Assembly (NCBI GenBank): GCA_963729935.1 | Contig: CAVSPW010000004.1 | Span: 558,001-622,000, forward strand | Direction: 5' to 3' | From: CAIKMD01 sp963729935 | Lineage (GTDB): Bacteria > Pseudomonadota > Alphaproteobacteria > ATCC43930 > CGMCC-115725 | Length of the DNA: 64,000 nucleotides | Shown here: piece by piece, positions 63,875 to 64,000 of the stretch | Position numbering within the stretch: position 1 is the stretch's first letter | How the letters are laid out: every line of letters starts with the position of its first letter | Made by a program: the position numbers and the translations under genes | Notes under the pieces: generated by a model | Database searches by the model: none | What the model saw: the letters and a program-made list of their open reading frames with translations, nothing else | Told to the model about the DNA's origin: nothing

Positions 63875-64000
63875 GTGGCGGAAGAGCAAAAGCGCAATCA
63901 TCAGCATATTTGGCGGTTCTTCCGCGCCGGCGGGTTCGATCAGGTCCGCATCGACAGCGGCGCCGATGTCGCGCATCTGGCATCGCTCGACCAGAAACTC
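63875..64000 (+). CDS. hypothetical protein, 5' part
   Basis: From GTG 63875 (GGGG a few bases before) a frame is open to the end of the window, 42 codons: MAEEQKRNHQHIWRFFRAGGFDQ at the start, then RIDSGADVAHLASLDQKL. Codon use is like that of real genes here. The start resembles a family of hypothetical bacterial proteins that I can recall only loosely. Function not given. Confidence 0.5.
   Translation, partial: MAEEQKRNHQHIWRFFRAGGFDQVRIDSGADVAHLASLDQKL

Overview
The window is GC-rich, densely coding DNA from an alphaproteobacterium. Indicators are the ATPase-zeta (DUF1476) gene, the block purB ... purC-purS-purQ-purL-bolA-grxD, a CheY-like regulator beside a PAS kinase, three TRAP-type transport loci, and an alphaproteobacterial-style palindromic intergenic repeat. 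The genus cannot be fixed from the sequence. A soil or water heterotroph living on organic acids and aromatics fits best. No phage, transposase, integrase or CRISPR array was seen.

Layout: 1-2.3 kb holds the 3' end of moaA, nadK (4-bp TTGA overlap) and an FkbM methyltransferase. 2.4-10 kb holds a WXXGXW-repeat secreted protein, a frameshifted MFS transporter, an ArgE/aspartoacylase/metallo-beta-lactamase trio and, on the minus strand, a cupin, a TylF-like methyltransferase and a glycosyltransferase. 10.1-18.7 kb holds a fused indolepyruvate:ferredoxin oxidoreductase, a TAXI-TRAP transporter with its DUF1850 partner, and CtpA. 18.7-24.4 kb holds poorly characterised genes around an AT-rich gap plus a PAS histidine kinase/CheY pair. 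24.6-27.2 kb is a compact arsR-arsI-arsC-acr3 operon with a readable promoter and two operator boxes. 27.3-35.4 kb is an oxidative catabolic cluster: two monooxygenases, a Tat-exported amidohydrolase and four solute-binding proteins with no permease or ATPase.

At 35.5-35.8 kb lies the most striking element, a tRNA-Leu(UAA) gene interrupted in the anticodon by a 203-nt group I intron of the type best known from cyanobacteria and plastids. 36.1-39.0 kb is a DctPQM TRAP transporter. 39-44 kb carries a CinA-type molybdopterin-binding protein, map, radC and two tandem YkgJ-type cysteine-cluster genes. 44.4-52.7 kb is the purine block with bolA and grxD. 52.7-58.1 kb carries a dispersed palindromic repeat, a frameshifted glycoside hydrolase, a DODA-type dioxygenase, a CorC/HlyC protein, RidA and rpsD. 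58.2-64 kb carries ligAB (with an FNR-type box), a small MTHFR-like gene behind a strong palindrome, an APC permease, DedA, an iron-type binding protein and the start of one further gene.

Three genes (MFS, FAD monooxygenase, glycoside hydrolase) are broken by exactly one extra base. In all three, removing one A at the break restores the frame and creates a GANTC site, the CcrM methylation motif. This suggests methylation-linked base-calling errors rather than true pseudogenes.
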